Positions 1-7,369 of a DNA stretch of 25,202 nt are shown here, piece by piece. The translations under genes were made by a program, and so were the position numbers. Positions within the stretch are counted from its first letter, which is position 1. Every line of letters begins with the position of its first letter. The stretch lies in the NCBI GenBank assembly GCA_964591605.1, contig CAZQEN010000071.1, positions 1 through 25,202 of the forward strand, in the 5' to 3' direction. The notes under the pieces are model-generated. The model worked only from the letters and a program-made list of their open reading frames with translations, was not told where the DNA came from and made no database searches. This DNA comes from CAYLLT01 sp964591605 (GTDB lineage: Bacteria > Planctomycetota > Phycisphaerae > UBA1845 > PWPN01).

Positions 1-1769
1 GCAATGACGACCTCGACCGCCTGCGGCTCAGCGCGACCAGCTCGCTCATCTCCCGCCGCGACACCGTCATCGTGGCAAGCGTCTCGTGCATTTTCGGCCT
101 CGGCTCACCCGAGGAGTTCAAGAAGAAGGTGATCCCGCTTCGCGTCGGCGAGACGGTCGAGCGCGACGACTTCCTGCGGAGCCTGATCGACCTGCAGTAC
201 ACCCGCAACGACATCGACTTCCGGCGCGGCACCTTCCGCGCCCGCGGCGACGTGGTCGAGCTGCACCCGGCCGACGAGGAGTTCGCCTACCGCATCGAGT
301 TTTTCGGCGACCAGGTCGACCGCATCGACCTCATCGATCCCCTCACGAGCCAGGCCATCACCTCGTCGGACCAGATCTTCGTCTTCCCGGCCGTCCATTA
401 CGTCATGGGCGAAGACCGGATCAAGGCCGCCGTCGAGACGATCCGGGCCGAACTCGAGCAGCGGCTCATGGAACTGCGGCGGCTGGGCAAGCTGCTCGAG
501 GCCCAGCGCCTCGCCGCCCGCACGAAATACGACCTCGAAATGCTCGAGGAAACCGGCATCTGCCGCGGCATCGAAAACTACTCGCGGCATCTGAACGGCA
601 CGGCGCCGGGCGCGACGCCCTTCACGCTCATCGACTATTTCCCGAAGGACTACCTGCTCATCATCGACGAGTCGCACGCGACGATCCCGCAGATCCACGC
701 CATGTACGGCGGGGACCGCAGCCGCAAGGAGGTGCTGGTCGAACACGGCTTCCGCCTGCCCTCGTGCCTGGACAACCGGCCCCTCAAATTCGAGGAGTTC
801 GAGAATAAGTGGAACCAGGTGCTTTTCGTCAGCGCCACGCCGGGGCCGTGGGAGTTGCAGAAAAGCGGCGGCGAGATCGTCGAACAGATCATCCGTCCGA
901 CCGGCCTGGTCGATCCGACGATCATCGTCCAGCCCGCCCGCGGCCAGGTGCCCGACCTGCTCCAGCGCATCCACGAGCGGGTGGCCGTCGGCGAACGCGT
1001 GCTGGTGACCACACTCACCAAGCGCCTGGCCGAGGACCTGTCCGCATACATCGAGCAGCAGGGCCTCCGCGGGCGATACCTGCACAGCGAGATCGACACG
1101 CTGGAGCGCGTGGACATCCTCACTGAGCTGCGCCGCGGCTCGTTCGACGTGCTGGTGGGCGTGAACCTTCTGCGCGAGGGGCTCGACCTGCCCGAGGTCT
1201 CTCTCGTGGCCATCATGGACACCGACAAAGAGGGTTTTTTACGCAGCGAGACCTCGCTGATCCAGATGATCGGCCGCACCGCCCGCCATCTGCGGGCCGA
1301 GGTCATCCTCTACGCCGACAAAATGACGCCGAGCATGCAGCGGGCGATCGATGAGACGAACCGCCGCCGCAACGTCCAGCTTCAGTACAACGCCGAGCAC
1401 GGAATCACGCCCGAATCGGTCAAGAAGGCCATCCGCAACACGCTCGAACAGGAAGTGCACGCCCGCAAGATCGCCCGCGAGGTCATCAAGGCCAACGAAC
1501 AGCAGTACGACCGCACTGAGCTCATCAACATGCTCGAAAAAGAGATGCTCGACGCCGCCGAGGCCCTCGATTTCGAGAAGGCCGCGATCCTCCGCGACCG
1601 CATCAAGGAGCTGCAATCGCTGCCCGCCCTCGAAAAGGTCGCGGCCGGCGCCGATTGCGCCGAAGACGCTCAGAGTACCGACCCGGGCCAAAGAGCCGCG
1701 GGCTTCAGCCCGCGCGGTCCCTCGCACAGGAAGAACGCCCCAGCGCGCCGACGAGGACGCACCGGCTGA
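1..1769 (+). CDS. uvrB: UvrABC system protein B, 5'-truncated by the window edge
   Basis: This is the DNA-damage-recognition helicase subunit of nucleotide excision repair, acting with UvrA and UvrC in the cytoplasm. The reading frame is already open at position 3 (NDDLDRLRLSATSSLISRRDT), so the true start and the Walker A motif lie upstream; the GTG near 72 is an internal Val. Visible landmarks are VASVSCIFGLG near 72-104, the DESH helicase motif (665-676), a VSATPGPWE segment near 828-854, GVNLLREGLDLPEV and DTDKEGFLRSETSLIQMIGRTARH (about 1159-1287), and a C-terminal UVR domain of the form ML.KEM..AAEALDFEKAA..RD.IKEL (about 1528-1614). All agree with an intact UvrB. After the UVR domain comes a basic, low-complexity tail of roughly 50 residues that includes a palindromic DNA element (1697-1714). 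Identity is very secure; whether the tail is functional is unknown. Confidence 0.98.
   Translation, partial: NDDLDRLRLSATSSLISRRDTVIVASVSCIFGLGSPEEFKKKVIPLRVGETVERDDFLRSLIDLQYTRNDIDFRRGTFRARGDVVELHPADEEFAYRIEFFGDQVDRIDLIDPLTSQAITSSDQIFVFPAVHYVMGEDRIKAAVETIRAELEQRLMELRRLGKLLEAQRLAARTKYDLEMLEETGICRGIENYSRHLNGTAPGATPFTLIDYFPKDYLLIIDESHATIPQIHAMYGGDRSRKEVLVEHGFRLPSCLDNRPLKFEEFENKWNQVLFVSATPGPWELQKSGGEIVEQIIRPTGLVDPTIIVQPARGQVPDLLQRIHERVAVGERVLVTTLTKRLAEDLSAYIEQQGLRGRYLHSEIDTLERVDILTELRRGSFDVLVGVNLLREGLDLPEVSLVAIMDTDKEGFLRSETSLIQMIGRTARHLRAEVILYADKMTPSMQRAIDETNRRRNVQLQYNAEHGITPESVKKAIRNTLEQEVHARKIAREVIKANEQQYDRTELINMLEKEMLDAAEALDFEKAAILRDRIKELQSLPALEKVAAGADCAEDAQSTDPGQRAAGFSPRGPSHRKNAPARRRGRTG
1697..1714. 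repeat. REP-like palindrome inside the 3' end of uvrB
   Basis: CGCGGGCT, a two-base loop TC, then AGCCCGCG form a perfect 8-bp hairpin. It falls in the sequence coding for the non-conserved tail after the UVR domain. Its size and tiny loop match the other short palindromes in this window, so I read it as a REP-type element that was inserted near, and is now read through by, uvrB. Confidence 0.6.
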
Positions 1770-1896
1770 AGTCAATCGTCGCCGAGTAACGCTCACGTCC
1801 TGTTCGAGCTTGAGGAGGTCATTGACGGCGACCGGCCCGCCAGATCCTGAGCGACTGCCTTACGCTGCGAAGCCGACGGAGCCGGCCAAAGAACCG

Positions 1897-2016
1897 ATGG
1901 GACCAATCCAACGTGCGATCGCGCCGTTTGCCTTGGTGTTTCAGATCCTGCTGTTGATCTGGCTGATTGGTGCGGCCATCTCGGTGGTGATCCTGTTGTG
2001 GATCGGTCTTCGTTAG
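1897..2016 (+). CDS. Very small predicted membrane protein (39 aa)
   Basis: The frame encodes MGPIQRAIAPFALVFQILLL followed by more hydrophobic residues, ending WIGLR and TAG at 2014-2016. About residues 10-36 form one long hydrophobic segment with a Gly/Ala interruption, suggesting a single membrane span with a short basic N-terminus. An in-frame TTG at 1822 follows AGGAGG (1813-1818) with only 3 bases between, which would give a 64-residue form with a Pro-rich front; the ATG at 1897 lacks a clear ribosome binding site. It lies 127 bases after uvrB on the same strand. I do not recognise a family. The clean hydrophobic segment is the only support, so it may be a chance frame. Confidence 0.4.
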   Translation: MGPIQRAIAPFALVFQILLLIWLIGAAISVVILLWIGLR

Positions 2017-2080
2017 TATTGGACAGCTTATATGCAGCCGGGGACCAGCGTGCGCTGCCCAGATGTGCTGGCGGCCGCCG

Positions 2081-2182
2081 CTTCGTCCGGAGGACGAACG
2101 ATCGTTGCCAGGGACTTCCAGTCCCTGGATCGGGGAGCCACCCTCCCCTCCTTTCTCTTTTTGTCCGCCCGAAGGGCGGACA
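2081..2182. repeat. Left REP cluster: three hairpins in the order h3-h2-h1, mirror image of the right cluster
   Basis: Three perfect short-loop hairpins are visible: TTCGTCC-GGA-GGACGAA (2082-2098), CCAGGGACT-TCC-AGTCCCTGG (2108-2128) and TGTCCGCCC-GAA-GGGCGGACA (2162-2182). Read on the minus strand, the segment joining the first two has GGCAACGATCGT followed by a CGTCCTCCGGACG hairpin, matching GGCAACGCTCGT and CGCCCTCCGGGCG on the plus strand at 2719-2743. The cluster is therefore an inverted copy of the one downstream of the transposase. The third hairpin ends where the transposase Shine-Dalgarno begins (AGGAGG, 2182-2187), so it may also affect its translation. Confidence 0.8.
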
Positions 2183-2193
2183 GGAGGAATCGG

Positions 2194-2646
2194 ATGCCCA
2201 GCGCCTGGACGCAGAACTTCTACCACATCGTATTCAGCACGAAGAACCGGGCGAACTCCATTAAATCAGAACTGGAGGCCCGCCTGTATCCATTCATCGG
2301 TGGCATCCTACGGGATCTTCGTTGCAGCCTTTTGGAAATCAACGGAATCCCCGATCACGTTCATCTGCTGGTGCGATATCGACCTGATCTGTCGCATTCC
2401 GAGTTGATCCGGCACATCAAAGGACGGTCCTCGAAGTGGATTCATGAAACGTTCCCCACGCACCAGGGATTCGCCTGGCAGGAGGGCTATGGCGGCTTCA
2501 CCGTGAGTAAGTCCAATGCTGAAATGGTCGCGGAGTACATACGCAATCAGAAACAGCACCATCGACAACAGGATTTCAAAACAGAGTTTCTGGCGCTGCT
2601 CAGCGCCCACGGAATCGAGTTTGACGAGAGGGAGGTTTTCCGGTGA
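2194..2646 (+). CDS. IS200-like / REP-associated tyrosine transposase (RAYT), Y1 HUH family
   Basis: This is a 150-residue single-domain Y1 transposase that nicks and joins single-stranded DNA through a catalytic Tyr. The HUH motif is D54-H-V-H-L-L-V60 (His55 and His57), and the likely nucleophile is Tyr115 in AEYIRNQKQHH. The stretch SSKWIHE.FP....FAWQEGYGGFTVS (about 79-105) and the C-terminal FLALLSAHGIEFDEREVF are typical of the Transposase_17 group. The ATG at 2194 follows AGGAGG (2182-2187) with a 6-base gap; longer frames upstream run through the hairpins and are not needed. Its place between mirror-image hairpin clusters, with no classical insertion-sequence ends seen, favours a domesticated RAYT that maintains REP elements over an ordinary insertion sequence. 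All key residues are present, so it is probably active. Confidence 0.9.
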   Translation: MPSAWTQNFYHIVFSTKNRANSIKSELEARLYPFIGGILRDLRCSLLEINGIPDHVHLLVRYRPDLSHSELIRHIKGRSSKWIHETFPTHQGFAWQEGYGGFTVSKSNAEMVAEYIRNQKQHHRQQDFKTEFLALLSAHGIEFDEREVFR

Positions 2647-2650
2647 GACT

Positions 2651-2880
2651 CGCCGCCCTGCGGGCGGCGAAGTGAAAGGGGGGGAGCCGGCCTGCCCGTC
2701 CGGGGACTAAAGTCCCCGGCAACGCTCGTGCGCCCTCCGGGCGGAATGCCGAATGCCGCCCTGCGGGCGGCGAAGAAGAGGTGGGCGACGAAAAGGGCGG
2801 GAGAGGGGGAGCCTGGCTCTCTGGGACTCAAGTGCCTGGCGAGCCTGGCTCTCGGGGGACTGAAGTCCCCGGCAATCCCA
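2651..2880. repeat. Right REP cluster: h1-h2-h3 followed by a partial second set
   Basis: The first set is CGCCGCCC-TGC-GGGCGGCG (2651-2669), CCGGGGACT-AA-AGTCCCCGG (2700-2719) and CGCCC-TCC-GGGCG (2731-2743). A second set follows: GCCGCCC-TGC-GGGCGGC (2755-2771), a decayed middle hairpin near 2821-2839 (CTGGGACTCAAGTGCCTGG) and an intact GGGGACT-GA-AGTCCCC (2855-2870) followed by GGCAA. The segment GGGGAGCC precedes the middle hairpin in both sets. It covers the whole gap between the transposase and the next small gene, and I see no protein-coding sequence in it. Confidence 0.82.
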
Positions 2881-2902
2881 GATGAAAAGGAGGGTGTGTG
2901 CA

Positions 2903-3046
2903 ATGGCTGACGGCTCAGAGAAGTTAGAGTATCCGGCCAGGCCCGTCGCATCCGGCCACGGCCGGCTGTGGCGTGTGCTGATTGTTGTCCTGGTTCTGAG
3001 TCTTCTGCTGCTTGGGATCTGGCTGGCTGGCGAGCTATTCGCCTGA
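2903..3046 (+). CDS. Small predicted single-span membrane protein (47 aa), just upstream of nadC
   Basis: The ATG at 2903 has AAGGAGG (2887-2893) nine bases upstream. The product starts MADGSEKLEYPARPVASGHG, then RLWR, then a strongly hydrophobic segment of about 18 residues (LIVVLVLSLLLLGIWLAG, about 26-43) and ends ELFA with TGA at 3044-3046. That is the layout of a single-span protein with a soluble N-terminal arm. nadC starts 13 bases after its stop, so the two are probably co-transcribed and perhaps translationally coupled. I recognise no family. The good ribosome binding site, the clear membrane segment and the tight spacing make it more credible than the small frame at 1897. Confidence 0.62.
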   Translation: MADGSEKLEYPARPVASGHGRLWRVLIVVLVLSLLLLGIWLAGELFA

Positions 3047-3059
3047 GGGGACTCTGCGA

Positions 3060-3971
3060 ATGTCTCAACTGATCGATCGCAGTCAACTCCGCCACCTGTG
3101 GGAGCAGGCCCTGGCCGAAGACGGGGCCGAGCGGGACATGACGTCGCTGGTCTGCATCGATGAGCAGGCGGGCGGCGCGGCCCGGATCACGTCGAAGGCC
3201 GACGGCGTCTTCGCCGGCCAGGCTGTTTTCGATGTGCTCAACGAAGCGTATGCGAACCGCGTCACCGTCGAGCGCCTCGTGCAAGACGGCGAGCGGATCG
3301 CTCCCGGCACCGATCTGGCCGTCCTGCACGGCCCGCTGCGGCGGCTGCTGTCCATCGAGCGCACGCTGCTCAACTTCCTGCAGCGGCTGTGCGGCGTGGC
3401 CACGTTCACGCGGCAGTACGTCGACGCGGTCGCCGGAACCTCCGCGAGGATCTACGACACCCGCAAGACGATCCCCGGCTGGCGGCAGCTCGACAAGTAC
3501 GCCGTCCGCTGCGGCGGGGGCGTCAACCACCGTTTCGGCCTGCACGACGCCATTCTGATCAAGGACAACCACCTGGCGGGCGTCGAGACGCCCCGCCTGG
3601 CCGCCCACGTATTCGCGATCCTCAACGAGCTCCTGGCCCGCTGCGGCGGTCCGGAGCTGCCCTCCCCGCCCGCGTTCGTCGAGGTCGAAGTCGATACCCT
3701 CGAACAGTTCGACGAGCTGCTCAAGGTCGTCGGCATCGACGTCATCCTGCTCGACAACTTCAGCACCGACCAGATGCGCGAGGCGGTGCGCCGGCGCGAC
3801 CGGGCCGGGCTGCGCGGAAAACTGGCACTCGAAGCCTCTGGAGGCATCGGGCTGTCGGCGGTTGCCCGCATCGCCGCCGCCGGGGTCGAGCGCATCGCCG
3901 TCGGAGCACTGACGCACTCCGCCCGCGCCCTGGACATCCACATGGAGGTGCGTTCCGGCGCCCGCCCATGA
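3060..3971 (+). CDS. nadC: Nicotinate-nucleotide diphosphorylase (carboxylating), quinolinate phosphoribosyltransferase
   Basis: The enzyme converts quinolinate and PRPP to nicotinate mononucleotide, CO2 and diphosphate in de novo NAD synthesis. The 303-residue product has the family landmarks in order: SIERTLLNFLQRLCGVAT (98-115), TRKTIPGWR (134-142), KYAVRCGGGVNHRFGL (146-161), LIKDNHL (166-172), EVEVD (208-212), LLDNF (230-234), LEASGGI (257-263) and VGALTHSARALDI (281-293). The length is somewhat above the usual 270-290 because of a short insertion near 185-205 (ELLARCGGPELPSPP). The ATG at 3060 is preceded by GAGGGG (3045-3050), which overlaps the stop of the small membrane gene; a TTG at 3012 would overlap that gene and adds nothing conserved. 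No nadA or nadB is nearby. Confidence 0.97.
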   Translation: MSQLIDRSQLRHLWEQALAEDGAERDMTSLVCIDEQAGGAARITSKADGVFAGQAVFDVLNEAYANRVTVERLVQDGERIAPGTDLAVLHGPLRRLLSIERTLLNFLQRLCGVATFTRQYVDAVAGTSARIYDTRKTIPGWRQLDKYAVRCGGGVNHRFGLHDAILIKDNHLAGVETPRLAAHVFAILNELLARCGGPELPSPPAFVEVEVDTLEQFDELLKVVGIDVILLDNFSTDQMREAVRRRDRAGLRGKLALEASGGIGLSAVARIAAAGVERIAVGALTHSARALDIHMEVRSGARP

Positions 3972-4279
3972 GCCCGGGCCGCCCGCCGTCCCCGGCTGGG
4001 TGCGGCTGCCCTTCGGTTGCGCGATTTAACGATGGCCCCGGGGCATTCTGCGCCGCACCCTGCCCGGAACTCCAGATTTTCGTGGTTTTTTCTGTTGTAC
4101 ACGCGGGCGTTCGGCGGATACGCTGTATCTTGTTGTTCGCTGATCCAAAGGTGGGGCAAAAGCACCATGTCGCCCGAATCCCCCTTCTGATTGGCGAAGC
4201 CATCGAGCCGCTCGAGCATTCTGTGTGCTGAGTGTGAGCTCGCGCAAAGAGGCAAACCATTCTGGGATGGAGGTGGACG
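3972..4279. other. Intergenic region between nadC and the exported-protein block
   Basis: No gene is supported here. It contains the first exact copy of the 18-base motif (4012-4029). A weak promoter-like pair follows, TTGTAC (4095-4100) and TACGCT (4119-4124), 18 bases apart. Just before the next gene lies a GCAAAGAGGCAAACC stretch (about 4244-4258). I see no convincing terminator for nadC. Confidence 0.5.
4012..4029 (+). promoter_or_regulatory. Exact 18-base motif TTCGGTTGCGCGATTTAA, copy 1
   Basis: It is identical to 10730-10747 on the same strand, and its core GCGCGATTTAACGA recurs at 14240-14253. It lies 66 bases upstream of a weak -35-like TTGTAC and 250 bases upstream of the PEP-CTERM gene start. 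A binding site for a shared regulator is the simplest reading, but no known regulator is recognised. Confidence 0.5.
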
Positions 4280-4999
4280 ATGAAACGTGTCGCGCTGGCT
4301 TGTGCTTTGATGCTGTTCTGGGGAACCCCGCTTTTCGCGGTGAATTTCCAGGACGACTTTGAAAGTGGCATGGGCAACTGGACCCAGTTCGGAGGTGCGG
4401 GGCCGCTGGGTCTTGACACCAGCGGGTTCCATAATCATACGCCCGGCGGCACCAATGCCGCCCAGCAGTTTCCCGCTATCGCCAACGGCACCGGTTTCGC
4501 CTCTTACCACAACTTCGGCCTGACCACCGGCGGAATCGCGGTGGAAGCATGGATGTGGGAAGATGCACCGATCGACTATTTCGATCCGGTCGCGGGAGCG
4601 ATCACTCTGGCCCGGGAGAATGTCAGCGGCGCACCGAGTTTTTCGGATTATCTGCGCATCGGCGTCGAGCAGTTCTCCGGACAGAACGTCAACTACATGA
4701 TTCGAACGGCGGCGGGCGGCTATCAGAACACCGGCGTGCCCCGCAAGGCCGGCTGGACCCGGTTCAACATCCTCGCTGATGGCGGGGTTGGCGGCACGGT
4801 CAGGTTCTACATCGACGGCGTGCAGGTGGGGACCTCGACGCGCGTCCAGGCCGACTTCTCGACGATCATCCTGGGTCAGAACTTCAACAACCATAACAAC
4901 TGGTGGTACGACGACATCAGCGTCACCCCCGAGCCCGCGGCCCTCGCCCTGCTGGGACTCGGCGGCCTCATGCTCCGGCGCCGTCGCGCCGTGGCCTGA
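4280..4999 (+). CDS. PEP-CTERM exported protein with LamG-like beta-sandwich module
   Basis: The 239-residue product starts with a Sec signal peptide (MKRVALACALMLFWGTPLFA, cleavage near 20). A concanavalin-like module follows, opening with FQDDFESG and containing HNHTPGGTNAA, a VNYMIRTA..GGYQNTGVPRKAGWTRF segment, VRFYIDGVQVG and NWWYDDISV. The C-terminus (215-239) is VTPEP, a hydrophobic stretch and RRRR, the PEP-CTERM sorting signal processed by exosortases. The start ATG at 4280 has GGAGG at 4269-4273. The module is clearly the same as in the gene at 13224, which ends in a dockerin-like tail. A rho-independent terminator follows at 5027, so this looks like a single-gene transcript. The ligand is unknown; a carbohydrate-binding or structural envelope role is inference. 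Confidence 0.88.
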   Translation: MKRVALACALMLFWGTPLFAVNFQDDFESGMGNWTQFGGAGPLGLDTSGFHNHTPGGTNAAQQFPAIANGTGFASYHNFGLTTGGIAVEAWMWEDAPIDYFDPVAGAITLARENVSGAPSFSDYLRIGVEQFSGQNVNYMIRTAAGGYQNTGVPRKAGWTRFNILADGGVGGTVRFYIDGVQVGTSTRVQADFSTIILGQNFNNHNNWWYDDISVTPEPAALALLGLGGLMLRRRRAVA

Positions 5000-5026
5000 A
5001 TGGCTCGGCCAGATCACACGTCCAGA

Positions 5027-5058
5027 GGCCGGCACCGACTGCGATGCCGGCCTTTTTT
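5027..5058 (+). terminator. Rho-independent terminator after the first PEP-CTERM gene
   Basis: GGCCGGCA (5027-5034) pairs perfectly with TGCCGGCC (5045-5052) across a 10-base loop, followed at once by six T (5053-5058). This is the clearest terminator in the window. Confidence 0.93.
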
Positions 5059-5193
5059 CTGCTCCCAAGCAGCCTCGTCCCGGCCCTCGCAGCGAAGCTC
5101 ATCCTTACTGCCAGCGAGGTGAATCGAGCTAACAGTCCCCGGGTCGCCACCCGCTGGACGAAATATCGTCTAATTCGTAACTTCTTGATTCCG

Positions 5194-5222
5194 TTGACGT
5201 TGCATCAGAAAGCCGATACAAT
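5194..5222 (+). promoter_or_regulatory. Sigma-70-like promoter for the 5315-9493 gene pair
   Basis: TTGACG (5194-5199) and TACAAT (5217-5222) are separated by exactly 17 bases, each one mismatch or two from the consensus. The predicted start of transcription is about 5229, leaving a leader of roughly 85 bases before the ATG at 5315. An AT-rich ACGA-AATA-TCGT imperfect palindrome lies just upstream (5158-5169). Apart from the terminator at 5027, I see nothing else in 5000-5314. Confidence 0.75.
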
Positions 5223-5314
5223 CAACCAGTCGAGAGTCGCCTGGAGCCAGTTGTGGGACGGTTGACACCCTTGCTTCGGGCGCAGTCCGACCATGCATTG
5301 CGGAGGAGAGCTGG

Positions 5315-7363
5315 ATGAGACCCCCTGTCGCACATCTGATCCCGATTTGCCTGCTGCTGGCCAGTTCCATGGCCTGGGGGCAGGGCCGCGTGTGGGTCCT
5401 GCCCGTCACCCGGGTGGACAACGAAGCCATCATGACGGAGGAAACCACCGGCGGGTATGTCAGCGCCGCGTATCCGTACCCCAAGAACGGGCACTACTGG
5501 TGGGCCAACACCAACGACGGCGTCGCCCGAGGCTGGTGGAGGTTCCGATGGGATCCCAACGGTGCCAAGGGCGGCGGCCCCACCTTCGACCCCGGATTCA
5601 CCACCGAAGATCCGCCCGCCGAACCGCGCCTCTACTTCGTCCGCACCTGGATTCCGCCCGCCCATTCGAGCGTGTTCAGCATCATCGATGTGGATACCCT
5701 CGGGCCCGACGTGCCGGATGATCCGACCACCCGCGACGCACGCACGCCATGGACGGGCCAGTTCAGCACCAACCGCCAGTGGCTGACCCGCAACGCGAGC
5801 AATCAGGGCAACTGGCGCCAGGCCGGGCCGGGACCTCAGGCCCCGGTGGCTCAGCAGGATCCGGTGACCGGCGTCTACTACGCCCCCTGTGATGCCGGAG
5901 GCACCGGCTTTACCGTCTGGCTGCGAAAGGGCGACTGGCTCTACGTCAAGTGGAATTTCGACACCGGCGTCAAGAGCATCGGCTTCTCGGCGATCTGGAT
6001 CGAGGAGGCCAACACGATTCCGCCCGGCGGATTCAATCCGGTGGCAAGCTGCACGCTTCCGGCCTGCGGCGGGGCGATCGACCTGCGCTGCATCGGCAAT
6101 GCCGATCCGCTCTTCGGCATCGGTGCCTCCCTCTGGTGGGATTCAACCGACCGTGAGCCCCTCGCCCAGCCGCGGTCCGACAGCCGCGAGTACGGCGTCG
6201 ACGACTGGAGCCTGGCCGCCGAAGGCTACCGCCACCCCTGCCGCACGATTGAGACCCCGCTGGCCGGCGGCCTGCCGCCCGACGGCGCCTACACCGCTCA
6301 CCTCGAGACGGGCGATGTGCCCTTCCGCCTTCGCTACGATGGAAGAAACTCGATCAAGTGGGACAGCGGGCACACGAATCCAACCGACCCGTTCTACAAA
6401 GACCGCGTGTTCACGCTGAATAACACGATGGTCAACGAGTTCATTCCGCGCCTGTACAACAAGCTGTATCTGCTCACGATGAAGAACGGCGGCAGCAACG
6501 GGCAGCTCAACGTTCAGCTCCATTACGACGACAGCACGTCGCAGACCGTCAGCGTGCCGCTCTTCGACTGGTTCAACACCGACGGCGACGGCGTCACCGG
6601 AATCGCCGTCGGCCTGAACGGCGATCGCAAGGCCAGCGGCGCGGTCGGGCTCAAGCGCATCAAAGGCAACGACGACGCGCCCGCCTACGGGGCGATGGAA
6701 ACCAGCGGCGGCGGGACGGACGGCGCGTTCTTCTTCGTCCATCCCATCGACATCGATCCCGCCAGGGCCCTCACTCAGGTCCAGCTCAGTGTCTCGAGTG
6801 CCAATCCGATCAGCGTGACCGGGGCCAACTGGCTCGACGGCCCAAGACGGATCGTCGCTCCCGGAGCCTTCGCGACTTACGTGTTCAACGGTGGCGAGCA
6901 GTTCACCATCACTGCCGGCAACGGCGGGGCGAGGCTCCAGCGCTTCGGCATCAAGGCCAGGATCGACGACAGCACCATCGAGCTGTACGACGACATCAAC
7001 GACAACTGCGGCCAGCAGCCTCTGACCGGCTGCGATATTCTCGACGGATCGATCGCGGGAACGACCGGCATGGGCGGCAATACCGTCGTCTTTGCCGCCA
7101 CCCTGGTTTCGCCCTACTCCCGGTTTGACGTGGCCGGCGGCGGTTCATTCGGTGACGTCGGCGACGGGATCCTCGACATGAACGATGTCGGCTTCTTTCA
7201 GCGCTGCTACAGCGGCGGACTGGCCGGCCTCGACCCGGCGGGCTGCGTGTGCGTCGATCACGATGGCAATGGAACCATCGGCGACCCCGACCTGCAGTCG
7301 CTCATGGGCTGCATCCCCCCGGGCGGACGCCCGGGACCGGCCGACGTGAACTGCGACCAGTGA
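5315..7363 (+). CDS. Large exported protein, unknown N-terminal module plus beta-rich region plus dockerin-like tail
   Basis: The ATG at 5315 has GGAGGAG at 5302-5308 and opens a signal peptide (MRPPVAHLIPICLLLASSMA, then WGQG). The 682-residue product has three parts. Residues about 25-235 share landmarks with the PEP-CTERM protein at 11107: W.GQF.TN.Q, a GPGPQA stretch and WL..G.WLYVKW.F. Residues about 240-600 are beta-rich with SIKWDSGHTNP, LNVQLHYDDSTSQTVSVPLF and Asp/Gly-rich loops; I do not recognise this part. Residues about 605-682 are two EF-hand-like repeats (GDVGDGILDMNDVGFFQRC and DHDGNGTIGDPDLQSLMGC) ending ADVNCDQ. It is the first gene of a probable operon, since the next start is 6 bases after its stop. 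The function is unknown. Confidence 0.85.
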   Translation: MRPPVAHLIPICLLLASSMAWGQGRVWVLPVTRVDNEAIMTEETTGGYVSAAYPYPKNGHYWWANTNDGVARGWWRFRWDPNGAKGGGPTFDPGFTTEDPPAEPRLYFVRTWIPPAHSSVFSIIDVDTLGPDVPDDPTTRDARTPWTGQFSTNRQWLTRNASNQGNWRQAGPGPQAPVAQQDPVTGVYYAPCDAGGTGFTVWLRKGDWLYVKWNFDTGVKSIGFSAIWIEEANTIPPGGFNPVASCTLPACGGAIDLRCIGNADPLFGIGASLWWDSTDREPLAQPRSDSREYGVDDWSLAAEGYRHPCRTIETPLAGGLPPDGAYTAHLETGDVPFRLRYDGRNSIKWDSGHTNPTDPFYKDRVFTLNNTMVNEFIPRLYNKLYLLTMKNGGSNGQLNVQLHYDDSTSQTVSVPLFDWFNTDGDGVTGIAVGLNGDRKASGAVGLKRIKGNDDAPAYGAMETSGGGTDGAFFFVHPIDIDPARALTQVQLSVSSANPISVTGANWLDGPRRIVAPGAFATYVFNGGEQFTITAGNGGARLQRFGIKARIDDSTIELYDDINDNCGQQPLTGCDILDGSIAGTTGMGGNTVVFAATLVSPYSRFDVAGGGSFGDVGDGILDMNDVGFFQRCYSGGLAGLDPAGCVCVDHDGNGTIGDPDLQSLMGCIPPGGRPGPADVNCDQ

Positions 7364-7369
7364 CCCGGA

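Noticed and set aside
2547..3941. A 464-codon minus-strand open frame
   Set aside because: It is antisense to nadC, the small membrane gene and the REP cluster, and its composition follows the codon bias of the opposite strand.
4240..4280. GCAAAGAGGCAAACCATTC before the PEP-CTERM gene resembles part of a cyclic-di-GMP-I (GEMM) riboswitch
   Set aside because: Only the first conserved strand is present. The second conserved segment (GGGACGCAAAGCC type) and its helix are missing, and the gene start follows within 25 bases. A covariance-model search would settle it.
3452..5068. A 538-codon minus-strand open frame
   Set aside because: It is antisense to nadC and the first PEP-CTERM gene and crosses the regulatory gap and terminator. 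No domain is recognisable.
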